Below are positions 38,186-46,882 of a DNA stretch of 64,000 nucleotides, piece by piece. The notes beneath the pieces were generated by a model. The model saw only the letters and a list, made by a program, of their open reading frames with translations. It searched no databases and was not told the DNA's origin. The translations under genes and the position numbers were made by a program. Position 1 is the first letter of the stretch. Each line of letters begins with the position of its first letter. This DNA is from Polaromonas sp. (lineage in GTDB: Bacteria; Pseudomonadota; Gammaproteobacteria; Burkholderiales; Burkholderiaceae_C), in contig NZ_JAQSDL010000008.1 of assembly GCF_029945895.1 (NCBI RefSeq), positions 1 to 64,000 of the forward strand, read 5' to 3'.

Positions 38186-39507
38186 GGCGCCGCTCCGGCC
38201 AGATCCTGCAAGAGCTGTCGGGCCACGCCCAGTCCCGACTTCAAACCGTCTTCATGAAAACCATAACCGGTCCAGGCACCGCAGAAATAGCTGTGCTGGC
38301 GGCCCTGTAGCCCGGGCAGCTCTTTCTGCGCACGGATGGCTGCCGCGTCAAAAACCGGATGGGCATAGTCGAATTCGCCCATGATGTGCTCGGCAGCAAT
38401 AGGCGCCGCCGGGTTCAGCGACACCACCACCGGCTGGGTAAATGGCAGCGGTTGCAGCATGTTCAGCAGGTAGTGCAGGCAGACCCGGGAGGACTCGCGC
38501 TGCGGGTCCTGCGCACGTTCGTAGTTCCAGGCGGCCCAGGCCAGCCGGCGCGCCGGCAGCACCGAGGTGTCGGTGTGCAGCACGGCGCGGTTGGGCTGGT
38601 AGCCGATCGCGCCCAGCACCGTGCTTTCTGCGCCACTCGGGTTGTGCAACAGGGCCAGCGACTGGTCGGAGTGGGTGGCCAGTACGACCTTGTCGAACCG
38701 TTCGTCAGCGCCGTCGGTGATCACGCGCACACCGCCTTGGGCGGAAAAGGCATCGCGGACGATGCTGCGCACCGGTGTGTTCAGGCGCTTGTCGGCGATG
38801 CTGGCGACAATTTTTTCAACGTAATGCCGGGCGCCACCGGTCACCGTCCACCACTGCGGCCGGTCGGCCACCTGGATCAGGCCGTGGTTGTGGCAGAAGC
38901 GGATCATGGTGGCCACCGGGAATTGCAGCATCTGGTCGGTCGGGCAGGACCAGATGCAACCCAGCATCGGCAGGAAATACCAGTCGCGGAACTCGGCTGA
39001 AAAGTTGCCCTCGCGCAGGAAGTCACCGAGCGGCTGCATCATGGCCGCTTCTGCGCCGCTTTCGGCCAGCGCCGTGGCCGTGCGGTTGAAACGCATGATG
39101 TCGCGGAGCATGCGCCAGAACCTCCAGTTCAGCAGGTTGCCGCGCTGGGCGAACACCGTGTTCAGGCTGGAGCCGCTCCACTCCAGGGCGCCGCGCTTGC
39201 CGCTGCCCGGGAGCTTGACCGAAAACGACATGTCGGACCGGGCGGTGACCACGCCGAGCTCTGCAAACAGCTCGATCAGGTGGGGATAGGTGCGTTCATT
39301 GAAGACCAGAAAGCCGGTATCGACACCGTGGGTGACAAGGCCTTGCGGCGTTGGCAGGGTGATGTCAACCGTATGGGTGTGGCCACCAAAGTAGCTGCCG
39401 GCTTCGAACAGGGTGAGGTCGGCCCGGCCCTGCAGGGCGTGGGCGGCCGCCAGACCGGCAATGCCGGAGCCGACGATGGCGACCTTGGGGCGGGCTGGAG
39501 AATTCAT
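38182..39507 (-). CDS. FAD/NAD(P)-dependent oxidoreductase (amine-oxidase fold)
   Basis: A 441-residue flavoprotein. The dinucleotide loop VAIVGSGIAGLAAAHAL (about residues 8-25) is followed by LFEAGSYFGGHTHTVD, the second FAD-binding segment. GVDTGFLVFNERTYPHL and the C-terminal FCGAWTGYGFHEDGLKSGLGVARQL complete the family pattern. It works with DUF1365 and Cfa in lipid modification, probably oxidising an acyl chain. The ATG at 39507 is chosen over an upstream in-frame ATG because MNSPARPKVAIVG fits the family start. It is the first gene of a tightly packed minus-strand operon. Confidence 0.9.
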   Translation of the reverse strand: MNSPARPKVAIVGSGIAGLAAAHALQGRADLTLFEAGSYFGGHTHTVDITLPTPQGLVTHGVDTGFLVFNERTYPHLIELFAELGVVTARSDMSFSVKLPGSGKRGALEWSGSSLNTVFAQRGNLLNWRFWRMLRDIMRFNRTATALAESGAEAAMMQPLGDFLREGNFSAEFRDWYFLPMLGCIWSCPTDQMLQFPVATMIRFCHNHGLIQVADRPQWWTVTGGARHYVEKIVASIADKRLNTPVRSIVRDAFSAQGGVRVITDGADERFDKVVLATHSDQSLALLHNPSGAESTVLGAIGYQPNRAVLHTDTSVLPARRLAWAAWNYERAQDPQRESSRVCLHYLLNMLQPLPFTQPVVVSLNPAAPIAAEHIMGEFDYAHPVFDAAAIRAQKELPGLQGRQHSYFCGAWTGYGFHEDGLKSGLGVARQLLQDLAGAAP

Positions 39508-39855
39508 CTCACAGCCCGGAAGATAAAAATGCTGCGAAGCGCCCCGAAGCGAACAAGGGAGGGAGGGAGGAGGAGGAGAACCGCCCCGGGATTGCATCCG
39601 TGCCGCGAGCGGCCGGAAGTCTTCGCAACAAAAAACAGTGCCTGTCGGCGTCAGGCTGGCGTGTCCATGCCGATACGGTTATGAGTCCGCGACCCCGCCT
39701 CCAGTTCCCCGATGGGGGGAGCGGGCTGATGTAAAAATTCGTTAACGTCGCGGAGGTCATCAAAAAGTCGGGTGTGAATGGCGTTCGTGGAAAAGCAGGT
39801 GTTGTCCGTTAAGTTTCAAAAAAGACTACGTGGTTAAATTATTACCGATTGGTAT
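39508..39855. other. Non-coding gap upstream of the FAD/DUF1365/Cfa operon
   Basis: A 348-bp gap. It holds a purine-rich run (GGGAGGGAGGGAGGAGGAGG, about 39557-39577) and an AT-rich stretch near 39730-39860 that also includes the 3' end region of the glutathione peroxidase gene. The operon promoter must lie here, but I could not assign -35/-10 boxes or a light-response operator with confidence. Confidence 0.5.
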
Positions 39856-40452
39856 TTATTTGCCTAACAATTTCTCTTCTATGTCCTTGAGGAAGGCAGG
39901 GTCTTTGGGGTCGGTGGCGGTGTTGAAGCTGGTCACACGCTGCCCATCGCGCGCCACCACGTACTTGTGAAAGTTCCAGCGCGGTCGCTGACCGGTCTTC
40001 TCGGTCAGCTGCCGGAACAGCGGATTGGCCGCCGGGCCGGACACACTGGATTTGACGAACATCGGAAACTTCACGCCAAAGGTGTTCTCGCAGAAGTCGG
40101 CGATTTCCTTGTTGCTGCCGCTTTCCTGGGAGAAATCGTTGGACGGGAAGCCCAGCACCACCAGGCCCTTGTCCCGGTAGCGTGCATACAGCGCTTCAAG
40201 GCCCTCGTACTGGCGGGTGAAACCGCAGAAGCTGGCGGTGTTGACCACCACCAGCACCTTGCCGCTGTACTGGCACAGGGACTGGGGCTTTTCGTCCTGC
40301 AGACGCAAAAAGCTGTGTTGCAGCAGGGGGGCGCATGCCGGCGCCGTGGGGGCCGAAGCCGCGCCGGGTGTGGCCGCCCGGGCCGGCGCGAGGGCCGTCA
40401 TGCCCGCCAGCAGCGCCAGCAAGAGCCAGGGTTTAAGGGACGGATGTTTCAT
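39856..40452 (-). CDS. Exported glutathione peroxidase (Cys type)
   Basis: A 198-residue thiol peroxidase. It has a cleavable signal peptide (LLLALLAGMTALAPARA), unlike the cytoplasmic BtuE type. The catalytic cysteine is in NTASFCGFTRQYEGLEALY (about residue 76), with GFPSNDFSQESGSNKEI (about 102-120) and WNFHKYVV (about 160) supplying the glutamine and tryptophan of the catalytic site. It probably reduces lipid hydroperoxides in the periplasm, which suits the neighbouring photo-oxidative lipid genes. Confidence 0.93.
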   Translation of the reverse strand: MKHPSLKPWLLLALLAGMTALAPARAATPGAASAPTAPACAPLLQHSFLRLQDEKPQSLCQYSGKVLVVVNTASFCGFTRQYEGLEALYARYRDKGLVVLGFPSNDFSQESGSNKEIADFCENTFGVKFPMFVKSSVSGPAANPLFRQLTEKTGQRPRWNFHKYVVARDGQRVTSFNTATDPKDPAFLKDIEEKLLGK

Positions 40453-40576
40453 GATCTTGCTCGCTGTTCAATAATGGGAGGTCTTGTTGCGCAGGGTGTG
40501 CGCCACAGGATCAAAGTACCGGGAACCTGCCCTTGTCCGATAAAAATACGCATTGTGGGCGCGATCAGATTCAAGC

Positions 40577-41593
40577 ATGCTGCCCACCTGTCCCTCCCTG
40601 CCCGGTCCGGTAGTTCCCGGCCCGGCCGGCGCCCCTGCCCGCGGTTTGACGATTGCCGCGGTGGAGCGTGACACGGGCCTGTCCAAGGACACCCTGCGGG
40701 TCTGGGAGCGACGCTACCTCTTTCCCCTGCCCGACCGCGACAGCCACGGTGAACGCCTGTATTCACGCGAGCAGCTCGAGCAGCTGCGCCTGATCAAGCG
40801 GCTGCTGGACGCCGGGCACCGGCCCGGGAAGGTGGTGGGTTTGCCGCATGCGGAGTTGCAGGCCTTGGGCCGCCAGGCCGGCGATAGCAAGCAGCGTTCG
40901 CATGGCCGGCGCGGCAAGATCACCGTGACAGCGGAAGACGACAGCCCAGCGGCAGCGGTCCTGGCGCCGCAGGTCCAGGCCTGTTTGGAGCTGGTCAGGC
41001 GCCACGACGCGCCGGGCCTGCGCAGCACCCTGGCCAGCGCCGCGCGGGAGCTGGGCCTGGCATCGTTCGTCAGCACGCTGGTGGTACCCCTCAACACGCT
41101 GATCGGCGACGCCTGGATGAATGGGCAGCTGGAAATTTTCGAGGAGCATTTCTATACCGAGTCGGTCACAGCCGTGCTGCGCCAGGGCATCGGCGGTCTG
41201 GGCGATGGCGTTGCCGCGTCACCCCGGGTCCTGCTGACCACGTTTCCGCAGGAGTCGCACGGGCTGGGCCTGCTGATGGCAGAAACCTTTCTGGCGCAGC
41301 AGGGCTGCAACTGCCTGTCGCTGGGCGTGCAAACGCCGGTGCCCGACATTGCCCGGGCGGCGCTGGCGCACGGGGCCAGCATCGTGGTGCTCAGCTTCAG
41401 CGCCAGCCTCAACCCCAAGGATGTGACGCAGGGGCTGGCTGACCTGCGCGGCCTGTTGCCGCCGGCGGTGGAGATCTGGACCGGGGGTACCTGTCCCGTG
41501 CTGCAGCGCCGCAGCGTGCCGGGCGTGTATGTGCTCGACAGCTTTGCCGCCATCGAACCGGAACTCCTGCGCTGGCGTCAGGCGCGGCCCTGA
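40577..41593 (+). CDS. MerR-family B12-dependent photoreceptor regulator (CarH/LitR-like)
   Basis: A 338-residue light-responsive repressor type. The MerR DNA-binding domain (LTIAAVERDTGLSKDTLRVWERRY, about residues 25-48) is followed by a helical cap with Wx9EH (W in DAWMNGQLEIFEEHF, about 190), the signature of CarH-class photoreceptors. A cobalamin-binding Rossmann domain follows with PQESHGLGLLMAE (E-x-H-x-x-G; the His is the lower cobalt ligand), SLGVQTP and WTGGTC. In known members adenosylcobalamin bound in the dark keeps the repressor tetrameric and light breaks it. The ATG at 40577 is the likely start. It is divergent from the glutathione peroxidase gene. Confidence 0.88.
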   Translation: MLPTCPSLPGPVVPGPAGAPARGLTIAAVERDTGLSKDTLRVWERRYLFPLPDRDSHGERLYSREQLEQLRLIKRLLDAGHRPGKVVGLPHAELQALGRQAGDSKQRSHGRRGKITVTAEDDSPAAAVLAPQVQACLELVRRHDAPGLRSTLASAARELGLASFVSTLVVPLNTLIGDAWMNGQLEIFEEHFYTESVTAVLRQGIGGLGDGVAASPRVLLTTFPQESHGLGLLMAETFLAQQGCNCLSLGVQTPVPDIARAALAHGASIVVLSFSASLNPKDVTQGLADLRGLLPPAVEIWTGGTCPVLQRRSVPGVYVLDSFAAIEPELLRWRQARP

Positions 41594-41796
41594 TCCGGCG
41601 GGTGGCATTCTGGCGGTGTTGGCCGCTACCCAAGGTCGGCGCAAGGGTGTAGAAGGGTTGAAGAGGCGTGCAAAACGCGCCATCGCCCTGAACCCCGCAT
41701 GACGAAGGGCTGAAATCCGGCTTGAAAAAGCCTGTCACATTCAGCCCCTAAAATCGGAGTGAATCTAGTGCTGCGCTTGCCGCGTAAGGAGTGTCT

Positions 41797-42666
41797 ATGC
41801 TTTATCCCGAACTTTTCAAACAGCTCGAATCCGTCCGCTGGGACATGGACAAGGACATTCCCTGGGCAAGTTTCGATGCCTCCAGGCTGACCGACGAGCA
41901 GGCGCAGACCATCAAGATGAATGCCATCACCGAGTGGGCGGCGCTGCCGGCCACCGAGATGTTTCTGCGCGACAACAAGGATGACAGCGACTTTTCCGCT
42001 TTCATGTCGATCTGGTTTTTCGAAGAGCAGAAACACTCGCTGGTGCTGATGGAATACCTGCGGCGCTTTCGCCCCGAGCTGGCGCCCACTGAAAAAGAGC
42101 TGCATGAGGTGCGTTTTGAATTCGAACCCGCCCCCGCGCTGGAGACCCTGATGCTGCATTTCTGCGGCGAGATCCGGCTCAACCACTGGTACCGGCGCGC
42201 CAGCGAGTGGCACACCGAGCCGGTGATCAAGCAGATCTACACCCAGCTCAGCCAGGACGAGGCGCGCCACGGCGGGGCTTACCTGCGCTACATGAAACGC
42301 GCCATCAACAACTTCGGCAACGATGCCAAGGCCGCCTTCACCAAGGTCGGCGTGTTGATGGCCAGTGCCCGGCGCACGGCGCAGGCGCTTCACCCGACCA
42401 ACCTGCACGTGAACAAGGCCCTGTTTCCGCGGGACACCATCCAGTCGCGTCTACCCAACCCGGAGTGGCTGGAGCACTGGCTCGACAAGCAGATCGATTT
42501 CGACGCCGTCTGGGAAGGCAAGGTGGTCGAACGCATCCTGCACAACATGAGCCTGCTGATGAACCAGAGCTTCAAGTCCGTGCAGGAGCTCAACCGTTAC
42601 CGCAAGGAACTGAGCAAGGAAATCGCGGCATCGGTCGCCCCAGCACCGGTGGCCACTGGCGCCTGA
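41797..42666 (+). CDS. Ferritin-like diiron protein, acyl-ACP-desaturase-like
   Basis: A 289-residue helical protein with two E-x-x-H sites: FFEEQKHSLVLMEYL (about residues 75-90) and SQDEARHGGAYLRYM (about 152-166), plus HFCGEIRLNHWY (about 127) supplying further glutamate/histidine ligands. The spacing is that of diiron four-helix-bundle oxygenases such as acyl-ACP desaturase. Desaturation of an acyl chain would fit the adjacent lipid cluster; the substrate is inferred. AAGGAG lies six bases before the ATG at 41797. It overlaps the RidA gene by one base (TGATG). Confidence 0.65.
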   Translation: MLYPELFKQLESVRWDMDKDIPWASFDASRLTDEQAQTIKMNAITEWAALPATEMFLRDNKDDSDFSAFMSIWFFEEQKHSLVLMEYLRRFRPELAPTEKELHEVRFEFEPAPALETLMLHFCGEIRLNHWYRRASEWHTEPVIKQIYTQLSQDEARHGGAYLRYMKRAINNFGNDAKAAFTKVGVLMASARRTAQALHPTNLHVNKALFPRDTIQSRLPNPEWLEHWLDKQIDFDAVWEGKVVERILHNMSLLMNQSFKSVQELNRYRKELSKEIAASVAPAPVATGA

Positions 42667-43016
42667 TGTCCGACATCCGTTGGCCCAGCGCGTCGGGGGG
42701 CCGCAGCCGCGTCGTCGCCCGGGGCGCCCAGGTGTTTGCGGTGGCCAATGCCAGTGATGCCGGGCTGGATTTTTCCGGACAACTGGCGCAGACGCTGGTC
42801 ATGCTTGATGCCCACCTCGGTCACGTCGGCGCGTCCCGCGCCAGCTTGCTCAGCGTGCAGGTCTTCCTGAGCGACCTGGAGCACAAAAAACAGCTCGATG
42901 TTGCCTGGCGCGAATGGATCGGCGAGGACAGCGCCACCTGGCCGCAGCGTGCCGTGGTGGGTGCGCAGCTCGATGGCGGCCTGCTGGTCGAGATGGTGGC
43001 GCTGGCCTTCCGTTAA
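42666..43016 (+). CDS. RidA-family protein
   Basis: A 116-residue small protein of the YjgF/YER057c/UK114 family, which hydrolyses reactive enamines or imines. VFAVANASDAGLDFSGQLAQTLVMLDAHLGHVGASRASLLSVQVFLSDL matches the fold. The family arginine is replaced or shifted in the C-terminal segment WPQRAVVGAQLDGGLLVEMVALA, which has Q-R-A rather than the usual P-R-x-x-V. The deaminase role is therefore uncertain, and this resembles divergent subgroups. Its start codon overlaps the previous stop. Confidence 0.8.
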   Translation: MSDIRWPSASGGRSRVVARGAQVFAVANASDAGLDFSGQLAQTLVMLDAHLGHVGASRASLLSVQVFLSDLEHKKQLDVAWREWIGEDSATWPQRAVVGAQLDGGLLVEMVALAFR

Positions 43017-43025
43017 AGTGGCGTG

Positions 43026-43532
43026 ATGCAAGGCGCATCACCCCCACCTCCTTCCCCCATCTTCACCCACAAAATCGTTTCCCGCGGCGAAGCTGCCCGG
43101 CGCGTGGCGGCATTGCCGCAGCCTGTGGTGTTCACCAATGGCGTGTTCGATGTGCTGCACCGTGGCCACGCCACTTACCTGGCCCATGCGCGGGCGCTGG
43201 GAGGCAGCCTGGTGGTGGCGCTCAACACCGACGACTCGGCCCGGCGCCTGGGCAAGGGCCCGGACCGCCCGCTCAACAACGAAGAAGACCGCGCGGTGCT
43301 GATGGCTGCGCTCGAATCGGTGAGCCTGGTCACCTGGTTTGACGAGGACACGCCGCTGGCGCTGATCACCGAACTGCGGCCCGACATCCTGGTCAAGGGC
43401 GGCGACTACGACATGGACAGGCTCGCCGAGACGGCCGTGGTCAAGGCCTATGGCGGCCGCGCGCTGGCGATTCCGTTTGTCGACGGCTACTCGACCACGG
43501 CGCTGGTACAGAAAATTCGCCACGCGTCCTAG
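43026..43532 (+). CDS. rfaE2: D-glycero-beta-D-manno-heptose 1-phosphate adenylyltransferase
   Basis: A 168-residue cytidylyltransferase-fold enzyme that makes ADP-heptose for the lipopolysaccharide core. VFTNGVFDVLHRGHATYLAHARALG (about residues 36-60) contains the nucleotide-binding HxGH-type motif, followed by LVVALNTDDSARRLGKGPDRP, DILVKGGDYD and the C-terminal FVDGYSTTALVQKI (ST-x-x-I motif). It is the stand-alone adenylyltransferase half of HldE; the kinase half is not in this window. GTG 43023 is an alternative start. Confidence 0.94.
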   Translation: MQGASPPPPSPIFTHKIVSRGEAARRVAALPQPVVFTNGVFDVLHRGHATYLAHARALGGSLVVALNTDDSARRLGKGPDRPLNNEEDRAVLMAALESVSLVTWFDEDTPLALITELRPDILVKGGDYDMDRLAETAVVKAYGGRALAIPFVDGYSTTALVQKIRHAS

Positions 43533-43563
43533 GGCCGGTTGGTCCTGCCCGTGGCAGCGCCAT

Positions 43564-43621
43564 CTGCTACCAAATCAGGAGCTGCCTGCGCAGCAGATAC
43601 AAGGGCCTGGGGCCTGAATGA
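43564..43621 (+). repeat. Dispersed family-B element after the RND gene
   Basis: GCTACCAAATCAGGAGCTGCC...ACAAGGGCCTGGGGCCTGAA between rfaE2 and the RND transporter stop (43659, minus). Orientation matches the sense strand of the RND gene. Confidence 0.75.
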
Positions 43622-43658
43622 CTCCCCCCCAGTCGGTGCTTCTGCAGTCTGCGGCGAC

Positions 43659-46600
43659 TTACGGCGCCGGTTGTGCTTCCCCGGTGCCGGGCACGCTGTC
43701 GGGCCGGCGTCCACGCAAGCGGTCCACCAGGCGCTTAAAGCCTTGACCAAGATCATCCACATAGGTGAACACCGCCGGGATCACCAGCAGGCTCAAAAAG
43801 GTCGAGGTGATCAGACCGCCAATCACCGCGACGGCCATCGGTGAGCGAAAGCTGCTGTCTGCCGAACCCCAGCCCACCGCAATCGGCAGCATGCCGGCGC
43901 CCATCGCAATCGTGGTCATCACAATCGGCCGGGCGCGTTTGTGGCAGGCGTCGAGCAGGGCCTCCAGCCTCGACATCGGTGGCTGGGCCGGCTGGCTGTC
44001 GGTGGCGGCACGGCCGCGCCGCGCTTCAATTGCGTATTCGACCAGCAGGATGGAGTTTTTGGTGGCCACCCCCATCAGCATGATCAGACCGATCAGCGAC
44101 GGCATGGAAAAACTCTTCTGCGCAATCAGCAGCCCGACAAACGCGCCGCCCAGCGACAAGGGCAAGGCGGCCAGAATCGTCACCGGGTGCAGGAAGTTCT
44201 TGAACAGCAGTACCAGCACGATGTAGATGCACAACACGCCGGTCAGCATGGCCAGACCAAAGCTGGCAAACAGCTCGCCCATCACCTCGGCATCACCGAT
44301 GACCACCTGCTTCACGCCGGCCGGCAGGTTGACGATGGCCGGCAGCTTCTGCACCGCTGCCGTCACGTCACCCAGTGCCTGGCCCGACAGCTCGACTTCA
44401 AACTGCACGTTGCGCGACCGGTTGAAGCGGTCAATCACGGCCGGGCCGCCAGCCATCGTGACGCTGGCCACCTGGCCCAGCATGACCGGGCCACCGGGTT
44501 TGTTGCTCGGCACCATCAGCCGCTCCAGCGCGGCCAGGTCGGTCCTGGCGTTGTCGGCCAGGCGCACGACGATCGGGATCTGGCGCTGCGACAGGTTGAG
44601 CTTGGGCAGCGAGGCGTTGTAGTCGCCCACCGTGGCAATCCGCAGGGTCTCGCCAATCGCGGCGCTGGTGACACCCAGGTCGGCCATGCGTGCAAAGTCG
44701 GGCCTTACCGTCACCTCGGGCCGCACCAGCGAGGCGCTGGAGGCCACCGAGCCCAGGCCGGGAATGGTGCGCAGGTCTTTTTCAAGCGCGGCGGCTGCGC
44801 TCGCCAGCGCGACCGGGTCTTCGCCAGTCAGCGCCAGGATGTATTTTTCGCCCGAGCCGCCCAGGCCGACCTTGCTGCGCACGCCGGGCAGCTTCTCCAG
44901 CACCTTGCGGATGTCGTTTTCAATGCCCTGCTTTCGCGGTCGCTCGCCGCGATCGGTCAGCAGGATGGTCAGCGTGGCTTTGCGGGTTTCCGCTGCGCCA
45001 CCGGGGGCAAACGGGTCGGTGCCGGCGGCGCCGCCGCCTATCGTGGTGTACACGCTTTTCACATCGGGCAGCCGGGCAATCAGCCCACGCGCCATTTCGG
45101 CGGCCGCCCGGGTCTCGGCCAGCCGGGTGCCGGGCGGCAACTCCAGATAGACCTGGGTCTGGGAGTTGTCGTCCGGGGGAATAAACCCGGTCGGCAACAG
45201 CGGGATCAGCAGCAGCGAGCCGACAAAAAACGCGCCCGCCGCCAGCCCGGTGACAAAGCGGTGCTGGATGCACCAGCGGCTGGTGCGCATGTACCAGCGC
45301 ATCACCGCGCCGTCTTTTTCAACATGGTTGACGATGGGTTTGAGAATGTAGGCCGCCATCATGGGCGTCAGCATGCGCGCCACCACCAGCGAGGCAAACA
45401 CCGCCAGCGCCGCCGTCCAGCCGAACTGCTTGAAGAACTTGCCCGCAATGCCGCTCATGAAGGCGGTGGGCAGAAACACCGCGATCAGCGTGAAGGTGGT
45501 GGCAATCACCGCTAGGCCAATTTCGTCGGCGGCTTCCATCGCTGCCTGGTAGGGCGTCTTGCCCATGCGCAGGTGGCGCACGATGTTTTCAACCTCGACA
45601 ATCGCATCGTCCACCAGAATGCCGATGACCAGGCTCAGCGCCAGCAGCGTCACCACATTGATCGAGAAGCCCAGGTAGTTCATGCCGATAAACGCCGGAA
45701 TCACCGACAGGGGCAAAGCCACCGCCGAGACAAAGGTGGCGCGCCAGTCGCGCAGAAACAGCCACACCACCAGCACCGCCAGAATGCCGCCCTCGATCAG
45801 CAGCGTCAGTGAGGCGCCGTATTCGTCTTCCACCGGGGTCACGAAGTCAAAGGCCTCGCTGAGCTCGATGTCGGGGCGGTTCAGCTGAAGCTCCTGCAGC
45901 GCGGCGCGCACGCCATGCCCGGCCTCCACCTCGCTGGCGCCCTTGCTGCGCGCGACTTCAAAACCGACCACCGGCACCCCGTTGAGCAAGGCCGCCGAGC
46001 GCTGCTCGGCCACCGTGTCCTGCACGTCCGCCACCTGGTTCAGGCGCACCTTGCGGCCGTCGCCGACCGCCAGCTCGATCAAGCCCAGCTCGGCAGCCGA
46101 CTGCACGGTGGCCAGGGTGCGCACCGGCTGCTCGCCGGTGCCCAGGTCGGTGCGGCCACCGGCGGTGTCAAGCTGCACCTGGTTGAGCTGACGCGAAACC
46201 GTGGCGGCGCTGCCCCCGAGCGCGGCCATCTTGGCCGGGTCCAGCGCAATCCTTACCTCGCGGCTGACGCCGCCGACGCGGGTGATGGCGCCCACACCCG
46301 GCACCGCCAGCAGGCGGCGCGTCAGGGTGTCATCCACAAACCACGACATGGCTTCATCGTCCAGCACCTTGCTGCGTATGGTGTAGGCCAGGACCGGCGA
46401 GGACGCGAGGTTGATCTTGCTGACGATCGGGTCGCGTACATCGGCGGGCAGGTCGGCGCGCACCTGCTGCACCGCCGAGCGCACCTCGTCGAGGGCTTCC
46501 TGGGTGGATTTTTCGAGCCGGAATTCGGCGGTGATGGTGGCCGCACCGTCCTGCACCTTGGTGTAGATGTTTTTCAGGCCCTGCAGCGAGGCGATGGCGT

Positions 46601-46805
46601 TTTCAATCTTGCGCGCCACATCGGTTTCCAGCTGCGCCGGCGAAGCACCGGGCAGGCTGGCACTGACCACGATGTTGGGCACATCCAGGTCAGGGAAATT
46701 CTGCACCTTCATCGACTGGTAGCTCAGCACGCCAGCAAAACACAGCATGACAAAAAACATGATGGCAGGAATCGGGTTGCGGATGCACCAGGCGGAAACG
46801 TTCAT
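43659..46805 (-). CDS. RND-family efflux transporter permease
   Basis: A 1048-residue inner-membrane proton/drug antiporter with the usual plan of one helix, a large periplasmic loop (about 35-330), six helices, a second loop (about 560-860) and five helices. LSLVIGILVDDAIVEVENIVRHL carries the proton-relay aspartates in helix 4. The second half ends in a long cytoplasmic tail (KRLVDRLRGRRPDSVPGTGEAQPAP). It is the last gene of the TetR-OMF-MFP-RND operon, 24 bp after the adaptor. GGAGAAAAGC precedes ATG 46805; TTG 46820 is an alternative. Substrates unknown. Confidence 0.95.
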   Translation of the reverse strand: MNVSAWCIRNPIPAIMFFVMLCFAGVLSYQSMKVQNFPDLDVPNIVVSASLPGASPAQLETDVARKIENAIASLQGLKNIYTKVQDGAATITAEFRLEKSTQEALDEVRSAVQQVRADLPADVRDPIVSKINLASSPVLAYTIRSKVLDDEAMSWFVDDTLTRRLLAVPGVGAITRVGGVSREVRIALDPAKMAALGGSAATVSRQLNQVQLDTAGGRTDLGTGEQPVRTLATVQSAAELGLIELAVGDGRKVRLNQVADVQDTVAEQRSAALLNGVPVVGFEVARSKGASEVEAGHGVRAALQELQLNRPDIELSEAFDFVTPVEDEYGASLTLLIEGGILAVLVVWLFLRDWRATFVSAVALPLSVIPAFIGMNYLGFSINVVTLLALSLVIGILVDDAIVEVENIVRHLRMGKTPYQAAMEAADEIGLAVIATTFTLIAVFLPTAFMSGIAGKFFKQFGWTAALAVFASLVVARMLTPMMAAYILKPIVNHVEKDGAVMRWYMRTSRWCIQHRFVTGLAAGAFFVGSLLLIPLLPTGFIPPDDNSQTQVYLELPPGTRLAETRAAAEMARGLIARLPDVKSVYTTIGGGAAGTDPFAPGGAAETRKATLTILLTDRGERPRKQGIENDIRKVLEKLPGVRSKVGLGGSGEKYILALTGEDPVALASAAAALEKDLRTIPGLGSVASSASLVRPEVTVRPDFARMADLGVTSAAIGETLRIATVGDYNASLPKLNLSQRQIPIVVRLADNARTDLAALERLMVPSNKPGGPVMLGQVASVTMAGGPAVIDRFNRSRNVQFEVELSGQALGDVTAAVQKLPAIVNLPAGVKQVVIGDAEVMGELFASFGLAMLTGVLCIYIVLVLLFKNFLHPVTILAALPLSLGGAFVGLLIAQKSFSMPSLIGLIMLMGVATKNSILLVEYAIEARRGRAATDSQPAQPPMSRLEALLDACHKRARPIVMTTIAMGAGMLPIAVGWGSADSSFRSPMAVAVIGGLITSTFLSLLVIPAVFTYVDDLGQGFKRLVDRLRGRRPDSVPGTGEAQPAP

Positions 46806-46820
46806 GCTTTTCTCCGGCAA

Positions 46821-46882
46821 TCTGCTATTTATTTGGTAGCTGCTGGCGCAGTACCGGTCTGGGCTGAGGCCTTGTTTGGCTC
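46821..46882 (+). repeat. Dispersed family-B element overlapping the adaptor gene 3' end
   Basis: GCTATTTATTTGGTAGCTGCTGGCGCAG...GGTCTGGGCTGAGGCC. In gene sense it encodes the last residues (about SAQTGTAPAATK) and the stop codon of the membrane-fusion protein. Confidence 0.7.

Noticed and set aside
39660..39720. ECF-type promoter (CGTAT on the minus strand) for the FAD/DUF1365/Cfa operon
   Set aside because: A CGTAT motif is present, but no TGATCC-like -35 element at the proper distance.
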